DNA of 64,000 bases from Paulownia fortunei (taxonomy: Eukaryota; Streptophyta; Magnoliopsida; Lamiales; Paulowniaceae), in assembly GCA_019321725.1 (NCBI GenBank), contig CM033108.1, forward strand, positions 15,699,799 to 15,763,798, written 5' to 3'. The notes beneath the pieces were generated by a model. The model was not told the DNA's origin, did not search any database, and worked only from the letters and a program-made list of their open reading frames with translations. The position numbers were made by a program, and so were the translations under genes. Shown here one piece after another: positions 22,766 to 34,123 of this stretch. Within the stretch, counting starts at the first letter, position 1; the number at the start of each line of letters is the position of its first letter.

Positions 22766-24730
22766 AACCCTTTTACCTATTCTATGTACTTGGATTTAAG
22801 ATAGTCCAATCATTATTTTAGATCTATCTCCATAGATCTCAGTCCAAAGTCCCTAGAATGGTTATCCCAAATCACTAGAATGTTAGTTGACAACAATATT
22901 CCTACATCATCCTTATAAGTAGAATGTCATCAACAAAAAACATAATAATCATTAACATGCTCTCTCTAACCCTCTTGTACATGCTGGGTCATTCACATTA
23001 CTAAGAAAATCAAACCATTTTATTGACTTAGCAAATCAAATGTTCCATCTTCATAAATGTTCCACCTTTAGGAAATTTATTTTAAGTCCTTAACGGATCT
23101 CTGAAGTTTACATACTTTTTGCTTGCTTTTATTTAACATAAAGACCTCAGGCCACTTTACTTATATTCCATTATCAATACCTCTATTGAGAAAGATGATT
23201 AACATCTATTTACCATATCTAGTAGTCATAATACGTAGATATAGCTAGTAAGATTCGAATGGATTTTAGCATCACATCTGGTAAAAAGATCTCCTCAACA
23301 GTGAACACCTTAACTTTGATCGTAATGTCTTTCTACCAGTCATGCCTTTATAGGCCACCACATCTATTGTTCTTCAATTTAATATTTTGTAGACCTAATT
23401 GCAGTCAATGGAAACCATTCTCACTAATGGGCCTACCAAAGTCAAACCTTATTGGAGTACATGCAGTCCATTTCGAATTGCATGGCATTTTGCCATCTTC
23501 CTGATTTGATGTTCATATATAATTACTCTTTATTTGGATTAATATTAAAAAATGAGATCCTCTTTGCTACTCTCTCGTAAGAGGCTCTTATCGTTTAAGT
23601 GGCCCCGAGATCACCTCATTGGAGGTTGTGTACAAGAAGTTTTAGTAATTTGTTCATGCACATTGCCATTTCTAGGATAAACTGTGGTTCTTGAACTTCT
23701 TCAAACTCTATGATCTAGCTATTTCAATCTAATATAAATTTCTTCTTTTAAGAAGGTGGAGTCCCTAGAAAACAAACTCCTTTGTTATTAGGGATCATAG
23801 AAATGGTATCCATTGGATTCCTTTTGATACGCCACTAGTTTGCATAAGCCAGATTCACACCCAACTTATTTCCTACTAACCGTTTTAAAGAAGTAGGCCC
23901 CTTTATACCTTTAGGTATGTGCGAGGGTCTTTTGCCACATTATTTCTCATATGAAGTTTTGGGCATAGACTTAGATGATATTCTTACTTGATAAAAATAT
24001 CGTCGGTTCTAAGGTGTGAATTCCCAAAATGGATGAGGAAATAGTTGAAACTTAATATGGATTCATGTAAAGAGAGAATTCAATTCTCCATTAGATAATC
24101 AAAGAACTTACAACCTTAATATTCTCATCCTTGATCACATTGATCAATTTAATACTTTGGCCAGCTTAATTTTCTACTTCATGTCTAAATTCTTTCAACC
24201 CTTCAAAGGATCTTAGAATAATGAAGTAACAATAGTACGTTTGTACACTAACACTTAGTGGACTACTGATGTCCTTTTGGATCAAATCTAAAGGAGTGGT
24301 CTACTCCATTTATCTTATAGATAGTGATTTGGTCATCTATCTCTTAAGACAATACTTATAAGTTGACACCTCATGTAAGTCCAAGAGATCAAGCAACTAT
24401 ACCATCTTGTGAACTCTTTCTTTAGCTTACCACATGTATACACTGTTTTGATTATCTAATTTTAATATTACTTTTTCGATTACGTAGCATGAAATTTTGG
24501 GATTGTATAGTTCATTTTTCAATGTAGCAAAGATAAATAACTAATATTATCTTAATTCCATCTATAGTTAACTGGATCATTCCTATAGCCAATAAAGTAA
24601 CTCTTGCTTTAATTTCAAGCTTAAGGATCATCCTTTGTCTTAATCTCTATTTTTTTGTCATCCTCTTCAACCCTTTGTAGAGATGGATCATATCTGGTAT
24701 CTAATACCTAAGAAAAATTTATCAACCTTA
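22766..24730 (-). pseudogene. copia E RT, integrase and protease remnants
   Basis: Aligns by eye with the pol region of copia A (7770 onward) and copia C. An FVDD version of the RT catalytic box is visible near 22930. Integrase C-terminal sequence lies near 23700-24000 and core sequence near 24100-24400. The protease/gag junction lies near 24700. It is strewn with stops and small indels and is more decayed than A or C. No open frame of useful length remains. Confidence 0.7.
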
Positions 24731-25840
24731 ATGGTTGATATCAACAAAGTGTAAACTTGAATTAAAACCCCTTCTAATTCAACTAAGCAAGCTAATACTT
24801 ACGCTTCCTCATTCTATGCCCTAAAAATCCGCAATGGTGAAAAAAATCTATTCTTTTAGATAGAGTGAGCTGGTGTGTTTGTTTATTTGTCTAGATTATC
24901 ATTAGTCAGATTTCTAGTGATAACTATTATCTTATGAGGCAAAAAACTTAGTATTCATTCTATTAGTGTCCATTTATGATTTGGTCTTTAATCATTAATG
25001 TCTCCACTATTTTACTCAAATCTCATCACCCTCTAGATGAAAATTTGGGAAATTTAATTTCTTAGTGGGCTTGAGGTCTAATTAGCTTTGCCATACACCC
25101 CAATTTTATGAGCCCATACGACAAAACTAAAAGGTAGCTAACAACATTAACAATTGCATCCCCATGCAACTATTTTGCCTCACATCTTCCCATACACCCA
25201 AATTTTAGGAGCCCATATGGTACTAAGTGTCAAGCATTACCCATCAAACAACCATGTAGATAGAGCATCTAAATGTCCCATGACTCGTGGTCAATGATAA
25301 AGACGAGTCCACCCCATAGGCATCTCAATGCTTAGTAGTGGTCACAACATGCCAACACTTAGCACATCCTACAACTCGTGGCCAATGGACTAAATATGGT
25401 AGCATATCGGCATGCCACTACTTTTGATGGAAGGCATGGACGATTGGGTCCTACCTAATATTGCCCAGTTATCCTTGATATCGAACCAATCAAGGTTCTC
25501 AACTTGATACATTTTCAAGTGAGGATCATACTAGAGTAATTATGTAAGATCTTATTATTTTTTTATCTTGTTTATCTAATGTTCACTATCCTAACGATGG
25601 CAAGAATACATCATAATGAAGCATTAAATAAACACAACATGCATAACATATATATTAAAATAAATGGATGATCATGAGTCTTTAATCTTATACGATCCAC
25701 TCGAGCTAAAGTAGATCAAGGGCAATCTAAGGTTGATAAATAAAATGTAAATAGACCTATCTATTATATAAATGTAACTCATACATTCATGGATCTTGAT
25801 TCCTTACTTTTCATCCGTTTCATTCTATTTTCTTGCAATG
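24731..25840 (-). other. copia E gag remnant and non-coding leader
   Basis: 24731-24860 is the reverse complement of the zinc-knuckle region of copia F. From about 25000 the leader matches those of copia C (46360-46900) and copia F (61290-61760). Within it, short modules occur twice, for example AATTTTATGAGCCCATA at 25110 and a close copy at 25202, and a CATGACTCGTGG word at 25278 with a variant at 25370. No reading frame. Confidence 0.6.
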
Positions 25841-28231
25841 TGTAATACCCAAGCCTCATGTTGCTCACTTGTCCAATCTGATTCATGCATTACATGCTAC
25901 TTAAGTACTAATTTGTATTAACATTTACATGACATCTTATATAGCGTTCTTAATCTTTAAACCTCTAATGTTGTCACATGATGCTAGTGGGTGAGATCTT
26001 ATAACCTAAATTAGTAATTCTATATTCTGATAAGAAAACAAATAGATTAGTCAATATATTAGATATTCATAGGTTATATGTTATAATTTTTGAAATGTTA
26101 AAGGTGTTACTAGTAAGCTTATATGATTCGATTCAAATAGATCAATGTGTTTTATGAAGTATACATCTATAAATTAACATACTTGGAATATTGGACATGA
26201 TATAATATGACTTAAGTGTCATATTACAAGGTCCATATGTGTATATGATTTTAGAAATGCAAACTAGACAATCATTTAAGAATCGGATGTCAATCGGTTT
26301 AGAAATCGAATGAACGGTTAAAAAATTAGGGTAGAATTTATTATCCGATTGTACGGTAATTAAAATAGGTTGTAAATAGATAAATAAATATTAAGAAACA
26401 CTGGATTAGAGCTGTATAATATGTGTATAATATCATATTTGAACTACCACTTGACACCTCAATCTACCACGTCAAGCTTTTTTTATTTCTAAGCTTTGAA
26501 CCACGACCAGAAACCATTTTCTGACCTATTTCACCTTACAAAACTCCATATTGAGTTTTAAAAGTTTCTTTCAAGTGATTCCAAGTAAATAAAAAGTGAA
26601 AGAAGTAAGGAGGAGCAAGTGTAGCTTAAAATTGTGCATAGGTGAGCTTAACTCATGTTTTTTATTAAAGTTCCTGAATTGTTGAGGGTTTATGATTTCC
26701 AACGATTATATTATTGTTTATAATTGTGTTAGGATGCAATTTAGGGTCTTATAATTCACAAAAGAAGGATTTTTAGTTGCAAAATCACAATAGAAATCAC
26801 TAGGGATAGAAATTGTATACTTGCTGATTTTTTAGTCTTTAAATATATGTATAATAACTTGATTAAAACCTATCTACTTCACCATATATGTGTGTATATA
26901 TGATTTTAGGTGATGTATGTAACTTTGGAGAGGTTAGAAATTGAAATATAGTTTGATATTTGAAGAGACACTCAAAACTGATATGATAGAACTTGCAGTG
27001 TTTGTGCTGTGATAAGGGGGCTTGTTTTACTAAGATAAATCAGTGAGTTTTGCAAATTTTATAATATGGTTACATTTCTCTAATGTTATCTAAGTGTGGT
27101 AAAAATTTGGAAGTGATTGGATATGCTTAAGGATGTCAAAATTATCATGCAACTGAATTAGATAACAACAAAATATGAGATTTTATCCTTTCAACTTGCC
27201 AAATTGGGAATGGTGATTGATGTTGGGTAATATTACAGGCTATTTTTCATATAAGGTTGGATAGGAACATTAAATAAATCTAGACTGAGCCACCAACCAA
27301 ATGAAAGATAAGTTGAGATCCATTTGCAACTACAATGCATAAACATAGTACGTCTTGAAGTATTTATACCTAATGTGTGGATGATATTTAAATTGATTAG
27401 ATACAAGTATATTATGTACCTTAAGAGTCTCATGAATCTTTAAATATGTTGAGAGCAAGATGACTTTTATTTCATAATGAATACACCATTCATGAGCATT
27501 TGCATGTGCATGCATGGCATACGGGTATAGTTGAGATTCTTGCAAGCACGATATGATTTGAGAAATGATTTTTCATGTATAAATATGTTTATTAGCGAGG
27601 CATGCTTATGTGATATCTTAGGTACTGCAAGTGGGATACTTCTCGGTGGATCACAAAGGAAGATAAGAAGTGGACCTTTAGTGCTTATGAGAGAATGGTC
27701 CACTTGACTGTGCCTTTGTTATGATTGATGCCGCATATGGAATACTTCTTTGGTGATCATAGGGAAAGTTGGGGATGTACCTTCGAGGATCACGGAAGGA
27801 TGGTCTACTCGACTATATCATTTTGTTACTGGGCGCTTGATTATTGATATTATGCAGAGCTCTTTTTGAGGCATAGTAGGGGGCCAAGGGCCCTATAAAA
27901 TGAACTAATTTTGAAGAATAAACTCTTTGATTTTTTAGTACTCAAATATGACACATTTCTAGCATTATATCTTAGAGATGAGTTGCTTAAGATTTTATAT
28001 CATACTCTTGGCATGCATGAGTTTTACTTATTGAGCATTTGTCCATGTAGTTCATACATTGTAGGTGAGCATGATGAGACTTGAGACCTCTAGTTTACTG
28101 GGCTGGCAATGGAACTCCTACAGGCTTTCAAACATCAATGTACATGGATGATGACCAGTTGGCCTATTTTGTGGGTTGTGCTTTTGATTTTACAATTTAT
28201 TGTATTATATTAGTGACTTTATCCTATATAT
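25841..28231 (+). repeat. 5' LTR of gypsy C, first part
   Basis: Begins TGTAATACCCAAGCC and closely matches the 3' LTR at 52226 at its start. It is interrupted at 28231 by a solo LTR and continues at 31113-31357; the two parts sum to about 2.64 kb. Confidence 0.75.
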
Positions 28232-31112
28232 TGTGATACCTGAGCCTCTTACTACTCACATGGCTAAATATGATTCATGCATTACATGTTAATTTTATAT
28301 GCTATTTGCATTTCTATTGACATTGCATAATTTATTTCATTTTATACGACATTCTTGAATATTAAACTTAATTCTGAAGCTCTTGCACGATATTAGTTAT
28401 TGAATTTATTAATCTAAGTAGTTGATTTTATATTGAAATAAGAAAAAAATGAGGTGGATCAATATTAGATATAGATGGATATATAGGTTATAATTTTGGA
28501 AGTGCTAAAAGTGTTACTAGTAACCTTATACGGTTTAATTTGATTTGATCAAGTTATTTCAAAAGTATATATTTGTAAATTAGCATACTTGGGATATTGG
28601 ACATGATATAATATGAATTAAGTATCATATTACAAGGCCCTTATGTGCATATGATTTTAGAAATGCAAACTAGATAATTCTTTAAGAATCGGATACGAAT
28701 CGGTTTGGAGATCGAATGAACGGACATAGGAATTTCCTATGGGAATGAATGGTGATTAAGATAGGTTGCAACCAAATAAAAATAGATGAGACACACAAGA
28801 TTAGGCCTGAAAGATAAGGGAGAAAATCAGATTTTCCATTTACTTGCCACCTCGTGCTTTCTTATTAAGCTTAAGCTAACATCTCAAGCTAACACCTCAA
28901 ACCCTTCACCCTTAATCAACGACCAGACCCTCATTTCAGCCATTTTCATCTTCCAAACACACACCTTAAGGTCTCCATGTGATCCAAATTGATTCCAAGT
29001 TGAAATAAAAGCAAGAAAAGCAAAGAAGAAGTGATTACCATCAAGTTAGCCTCAAAATCTGCATAGGTAACACTTATCTACGGTTTTGCTTTTGGTTTTC
29101 AGATTATTATGAATGGTTTTATGGATTATTAAGCTTTCAATATCTCTTATAAAAGTGTTAGGAAGTTTTTAGTTAGACTTTGGTGCACAAAGAAAGGGTT
29201 TTTGATCACAAACACTTAATAGGAAATACTTGTGGCAGAAACTATCATCTTACTGTTTTCTTGTGTTTTAGAATTCAAAAGTGTATGGTATGTTGAATAA
29301 AACCTATAATTATTACCATTTACATGACCATATATGAGTTAAGAGTATTGGAATGAATTTTTATCAGTTGGAAATTGAAATAGAGAATGATATTGGAGAA
29401 ACACTCAAACTGCCAAAATAGCAAAATCTGTTTTGGTGTGCTGTGAAGGAAACTGAATTAAGGGAGCTAAATCGATTATTTTTGGTAATAATATGACCTG
29501 GTTGTCTCATTATATATGTTATCTAAGTATGGTGAAAATGTTGGAGTGATTGAATATACTTAAGGGTGCCAAAACCATTAATGTCATGAAGTGTGCAAAA
29601 CTGTCACGGTAGGAAATAATCTGTTTCAGTATGTCGTGAAGAGAGCTGAACTTGGGAAGCTATATCCGTGATTTTTAGCAATTATATGATATGGTTACAT
29701 TTATATACATGTTATATAAGTGTGGTAAAATTTTTGGAGTGATTGGATATGTTTAGGGATGTTAAAATTATCATGCAACTAAACTTGACAGGAAGAAAAT
29801 ATGAAAATGTGAATCTGCCACATTTGATCACTTAGCATGTTTCAACCTAGACATGTTGCTACTGAGTGTTAACAATTAGGTACATGCTATTAGAGTTATA
29901 ATACTTCAATTACATGATGTTTTCATGTATTTAAGATGAGAAATTGAGGTATTTGAGGGGCTATATTGGGTTCTAGTTTGTGAAAGCTTGATTGTTAGCT
30001 TATAGCTTGGTGTTTAAGGTCTAGTATGAGATTTTGTGCTTTCAACTTTCCAAATTGGGAATGGTGCTTGATGTTGGGTAATATTACAGGCTATTTTACA
30101 TCTAAGGTTGGAGAGGAATACTAAACAAATTTAGACTAAGCCACCAACCAAGTGAAAGGTAAGTAAAGATTCATTTGCAACTACAATGCATAGATATAGT
30201 AGATGTGTGAATTATATGTAATATCATAAATCATATGTGCATAGTAGAGGGCTCTCCATTGAGCATACATACATGGGCATTGTCATTAGCACGTGCATGC
30301 ATCATATACTGGCATTGTGATAAATCTTGCATTGCACGGCATGATTCAGAGAAAGGAAAATGTTTTGTTGACCACTACTAGTGTACCGAAGCATGCATAG
30401 ATTTGCATGGTGTTATGCATGGATTTGCAGGTTCGCGTGCATGGATTTGCATCCGTATGAGTATGCATGGATTTGCATGCTTATATGATTATTGGCCATT
30501 GGATTATGGCAGTATATAGAGCTCTTTTCCGGTGCATGAGATAGTAGCGTTGGTCAGGGGCCCAAGAAAGAAATGATTTTGAGAGAAATATTTTGATGCA
30601 TAAAATTGCATTGTGAGCATAGCATTTTGAGTTGCATGACTTGATATTGTGGATTATTCTTTGACATGCATAATCTTTACTTCCTGAGCGTTAGCTCATA
30701 TAGTTTATGCATTGTAGGTGAGTACGATGATACTTGAAGCATCTTTGGCTGGCTGGTCGGCTGTTGGAGCTCCTGCAGGTGTTTGAGGGAGTGTGTACAT
30801 GGATGACGACCTGTTGGGCTATTTTGTTGGCTTGTTATATTTTGAGTCTGGTGTATTATGTTTTTAGATTGGTACTATATTTCTCTTTTAAAACTTTACT
30901 GTAGTTAAGTATGTAAATATTGTGGTCGTTGTGGGTGTTGTGTTTTTATGTAAATACTGATCCTTCTATTTTAAATAGGGTTGTGTATGTAAGAAGTGAT
31001 TTAGCTTTTCTTAAAATGTTAAAAAAAAAAAAATATTCCATGCATGCACACAGGTTCTATCATGTCAAATTATATAATATATATTTAGTTGTGTAGTAAT
31101 GAGGGTGTTACA
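28232..31112 (+). mobile_element. Solo LTR nested in the 5' LTR of gypsy C
   Basis: 2881 bp, TGTGATACC ... GAGGGTGTTACA, the same family as its host LTR but more diverged. It is flanked by TATAT at 28227-28231 and at 31113-31117. A solo LTR with a five-base duplication is the expected product of recombination between the LTRs of one inserted element. It also explains the ~250 bp between this LTR's end and the PBS at 31361. Confidence 0.8.
30391..30480 (+). repeat. Four imperfect repeats of TGCATGGATTTGCA
   Basis: Copies at about 30394, 30416, 30438 and 30464, so about 22-26 bp apart. The word is nearly self-complementary at its ends (TGCAT ... TGCA). Other LTRs of this family do not show the array at the same place. 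Confidence 0.8.
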
Positions 31113-31357
31113 TATATTACATTCAAAACTCCATTGTAAATGAGTCTGAGTTTGTCATGATTTTGATAGACCTTGTTATTGTTTAAATAACTATCTGTGT
31201 ATATGCAGTGTTATAGGATGTGAAAACACTTTACTTTTATCAGTGTTTTATCAAACTAACTAGCTGAAGAAAAAAGTTATACACTTGCTCACATGTACAA
31301 ACTATGTTGCATAGGTTGTTTCTATATATGTATACATATTTTTGGGAGATTGTGGTA
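31113..31357 (+). repeat. 5' LTR of gypsy C, last part
   Basis: AT-rich, no reading frame. It lies between the TATAT duplication and the PBS. The end is near GATTGTGGTA; it no longer shows the clean TGTTACA end of the other copies, so the boundary is approximate. Confidence 0.5.
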
Positions 31358-31360
31358 AAG

Positions 31361-31373
31361 TGGTATTAGAGCC
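31361..31373 (+). promoter_or_regulatory. Primer-binding site of gypsy C
   Basis: TGGTATTAGAGCC, one mismatch from the usual initiator-methionine tRNA complement. Confidence 0.8.
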
Positions 31374-31534
31374 CAAGTTTTGATTCTGTAGAATGTCCAT
31401 GTACATGATCTTATAACTTGTGGAGCACAGTCATGCCAATAAGTTTTATTTTACGTTATAATAGATTATATATTTCTTGAATTTTATTGACCATTTGTTA
31501 TAAAAAAATGGTATTGCAGTCATTGTGAGAATAA

Positions 31535-32109
31535 GGGGTGAAACTAGTAATGGAGCCAGAACTCTAGGAGAGGAGGCACCTATGTTGAATAATGATTGTG
31601 ATGTTATCATTAATCGACTTTTAGAGCTTGTTGAATGACAATCAAAACAAATTCAGCAAATTATCTAGTAGAGGGATATGAGTGGACAACCAAGGGTTCA
31701 AATGGTTTAACCACAACACCGAGTAGAACAAGTGGAGGTAGTTGGGGAAAGATTTAGAAAACTAAACCCACAGGTGTTTGCGGATGCATTAGATCCAACA
31801 ATTATAGAAGATTGGTTGAGAACTCTGGAAAATATATTTCAGTATAGTAGAATTCAGAAGAATAGAAAGAAATGTGTGCATCCTTTATGCTTCAGCCAGT
31901 GCTAGAAATTGGTGGGATACAATAAGGAGTATCGAAGACACCAATATCATAACTTAGGATAGATTCAAAGAGTTGTTTCAAAATATACAATTCATAACTC
32001 TAGTTCGTGTAATGAAGATGAATGAGTTTATACAACTACGGTAGAGAACTATAACAGGTGGAGAATACATTCATAAATTTGAACAGCTGTCCAGATTTAC
32101 CACAAATAT
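31535..32109 (+). pseudogene. gypsy C gag, first half
   Basis: Translation near 31540-31630 gives GETSNGARTLGEEAP and VIINRLLELVE. The capsid domain follows with FRKLNPQVFADALDPTIIED, WLRTLENIFQYSR and, after a frameshift, ARNWWDTIRSIED, typical of retrotransposon gag. Several stops are present. Just before the end FEQLSRFTTN is readable. At 32110 an LTR interrupts. The gag text continues at 36722. Confidence 0.75.
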
Positions 32110-33185
32110 TGTAATAACCGAGCCTCATGCTACTCACTTGGCTAATAAAATTCATGCATTTTATGCCACGTATGTGTCATTTACATTTTAATTGATATTT
32201 CATAATGCATTATATTTTATATGGTATTTTAATAATTAAACTTTTGAAGTTGTCACCGATATTAGTTTCTCGATTCTTTAACCTTAGTGGTTGAGTTGGT
32301 ACTAAGATAGGAGAATTTAGGTATCAACTGTCAGATAGTATTATGATACACATAAGTGAAAGGTGACATCGTTGTGTTTATCCATGTAGGATAAACTATG
32401 CAAATAAATTAATTAGGGAGAAAATAATGATAGTAATAGTAATAATAATAATAATAAAAATATGGACATTATCATATTAATTAAGAGGGTGTAAATTTTT
32501 TAATATATAAATAAATATATATAAAAATAAATAAATAATATTTTGTATTAATTATATACAAAAATATAATATATATATAAGTATATGGTGGGTAATATAA
32601 TATATATATACACATATATGTATACACGTGTAGTGTGTACATATATATTTGATAAGGATAAGTATATATATAATTTATTATATTAGATTTCTTTAATACT
32701 AATGTTAAGGATAAGTATATATATAATATATTATATTAGATTTAGATTTCTTTAATACTAATGTTAAGGATAAGTATATATATAATATATTGTATTAGAT
32801 TTCTTTAATACTAAGTAAAAACACCACACACACATTCACGACATCAAAGGAAAGGAAAGAAGACAAAAAAAAAGATAAAGAAAAAGAAAAAGAAAAAGAA
32901 GAAGGGTGAAAGGAATAACAAATTTCAACCATAGAAATTTGAGGAAATTTTGGGTAAGTCACTTCTTATTTTTGTACGGATAAAAATATATATTTATGTC
33001 GTTTATTTCTAATTTGAAAGAAAATTTTGTTTGATCCAAATTAATTAGTTATCTACCTGTGAGACAATAATTAATATACACCTTTAATTTGAAATTAGTT
33101 ATAAAGATTAGATTTTATTATCTTGTATTAATTGGATGATGGAGCTAATTTAATTGAGGGATTTGTTACGGAGATTATAATACGA
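32110..33185 (+). repeat. Truncated 5' LTR of gypsy D
   Basis: Begins TGTAATAACCGAGCC and matches 34124 to about 35265 of the 3' LTR, then breaks off at a new LTR start. Confidence 0.85.
32651..32815 (+). repeat. 53-bp tandem repeat, three copies, in gypsy D 5' LTR
   Basis: Copies at 32651-32703, 32704-32762 and 32763-32815. Each runs from TAAGGATAAGTATATATATA to TTTCTTTAATACTAA. The middle copy has a 6-bp internal duplication (TTAGAT). Confidence 0.9.
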
Positions 33186-34083
33186 TGTAATACCCGAGCC
33201 TAGTGCTACTCACCTAGCTAATAAAATTCATGTATTTTATGCCACGTATCTGTCTATCATCTGGAGAAGTCTACAGAAGGCATTGGGAACGCAACTATCT
33301 TTTAGTACTGCATATCATCCACAGACTGATGGGCAATCTGAACGAACAATACAAGCCTTAGAAGATATGTTTAGAGCCTGCGTATTGGATTTCCAAGGAT
33401 AGTGGAGCAAGTATCTACCTCTGGTAGAATTCTCATATAACAATAGTTATCAGGCTATAATTGGAATGGCTCCTTATGAAGCACTGTAGGGCAGGAAATG
33501 CAGATCTCTAGTTCACTAGGATAAAGTAGGTGAAAAGAAACTTTAAGGGCCGGACATGATTCGGGAAATGACAGAGGCTGTGTTACAAATTCGAAAAAGA
33601 ATGGAAACTGCCCAGAGTCGACAGAAAAGTTATGCAGACCAAAGAAGGAGGATGCTAAAGTTTGCCATAGGAGATCAAGTATTTCTCAAGGTAGCTCCAA
33701 TGAAAGGTATTATGCGGTTTGGGAAGAAAGCAAAGTTGAGTCCCAGATATATTGGTCCATTTCCTATGATCGAGAGAATATGTGATGTTACTTACAAACT
33801 TGATCTGCTTACATCATTGCCTCAAGTACATAATGTATTCCACGTATCCATATTGAGAAAGTATGTTGTGAATCCATCCCACATTCTACCGAACGAACCA
33901 GTAGAGTTGAGATTAGATTTGAGTTAGGAAAAACCTGTCAACATTCTATTATGGGAGATAAAGCAATTTAGAAATAAGAAAATCCCATTAGTCAAGATAC
34001 TGTGGAAGAACTAGTCAACGAAAGAGGCTATATAGGAAAGGGAAGATGAAATGAGAGCCAAATACCCAGAGTTTTTTCAGTAA
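33186..34083 (+). pseudogene. LTR stub and integrase C-terminal half of gypsy D
   Basis: 33186-33253 repeats the LTR start (TGTAATACCCGAGCC). Integrase then starts abruptly near [11 protein letters not shown] and shows [17 protein letters not shown] with the third catalytic residue (E), PLVEFSYNNSYQ, MAPYEAL, and from 33556 an open stretch with RQKSYADQRRR, the GPY/F motif SPRYIGPF and VFHVSILRKYV. A stop at 33927 is followed by the decayed tail (EREDEM, KYPEFF). The first two catalytic aspartates lie in the missing part. Confidence 0.82.
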
Positions 34084-34107
34084 GCAAAATTTCGGGGATG
34101 AAATTTT

Positions 34108-34123
34108 CATAAGGAGGGAAAGA
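34108..34123 (+). promoter_or_regulatory. Polypurine tract of gypsy D
   Basis: ATAAGGAGGGAAAGA directly before the 3' LTR. Confidence 0.8.

Larger units (their letters stand above)
22766..25840 (-). mobile_element. Copia element E, truncated at both ends
   Basis: Minus-strand copia interior: RT to integrase to gag zinc-knuckle region, then the non-coding leader. RNase H and the 3' LTR are missing at the left, where Tat/Athila-like sequence abuts. The 5' LTR and the outer part of the leader are missing at the right, where gypsy C begins. Sequence and layout match the plus-strand copia F, including the missing gag N-terminus. Confidence 0.78.

Noticed and set aside
32651..32815. CRISPR-like array
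   Set aside because: Units are contiguous, AT-rich and without distinct spacers; it is an LTR minisatellite in a plant genome.
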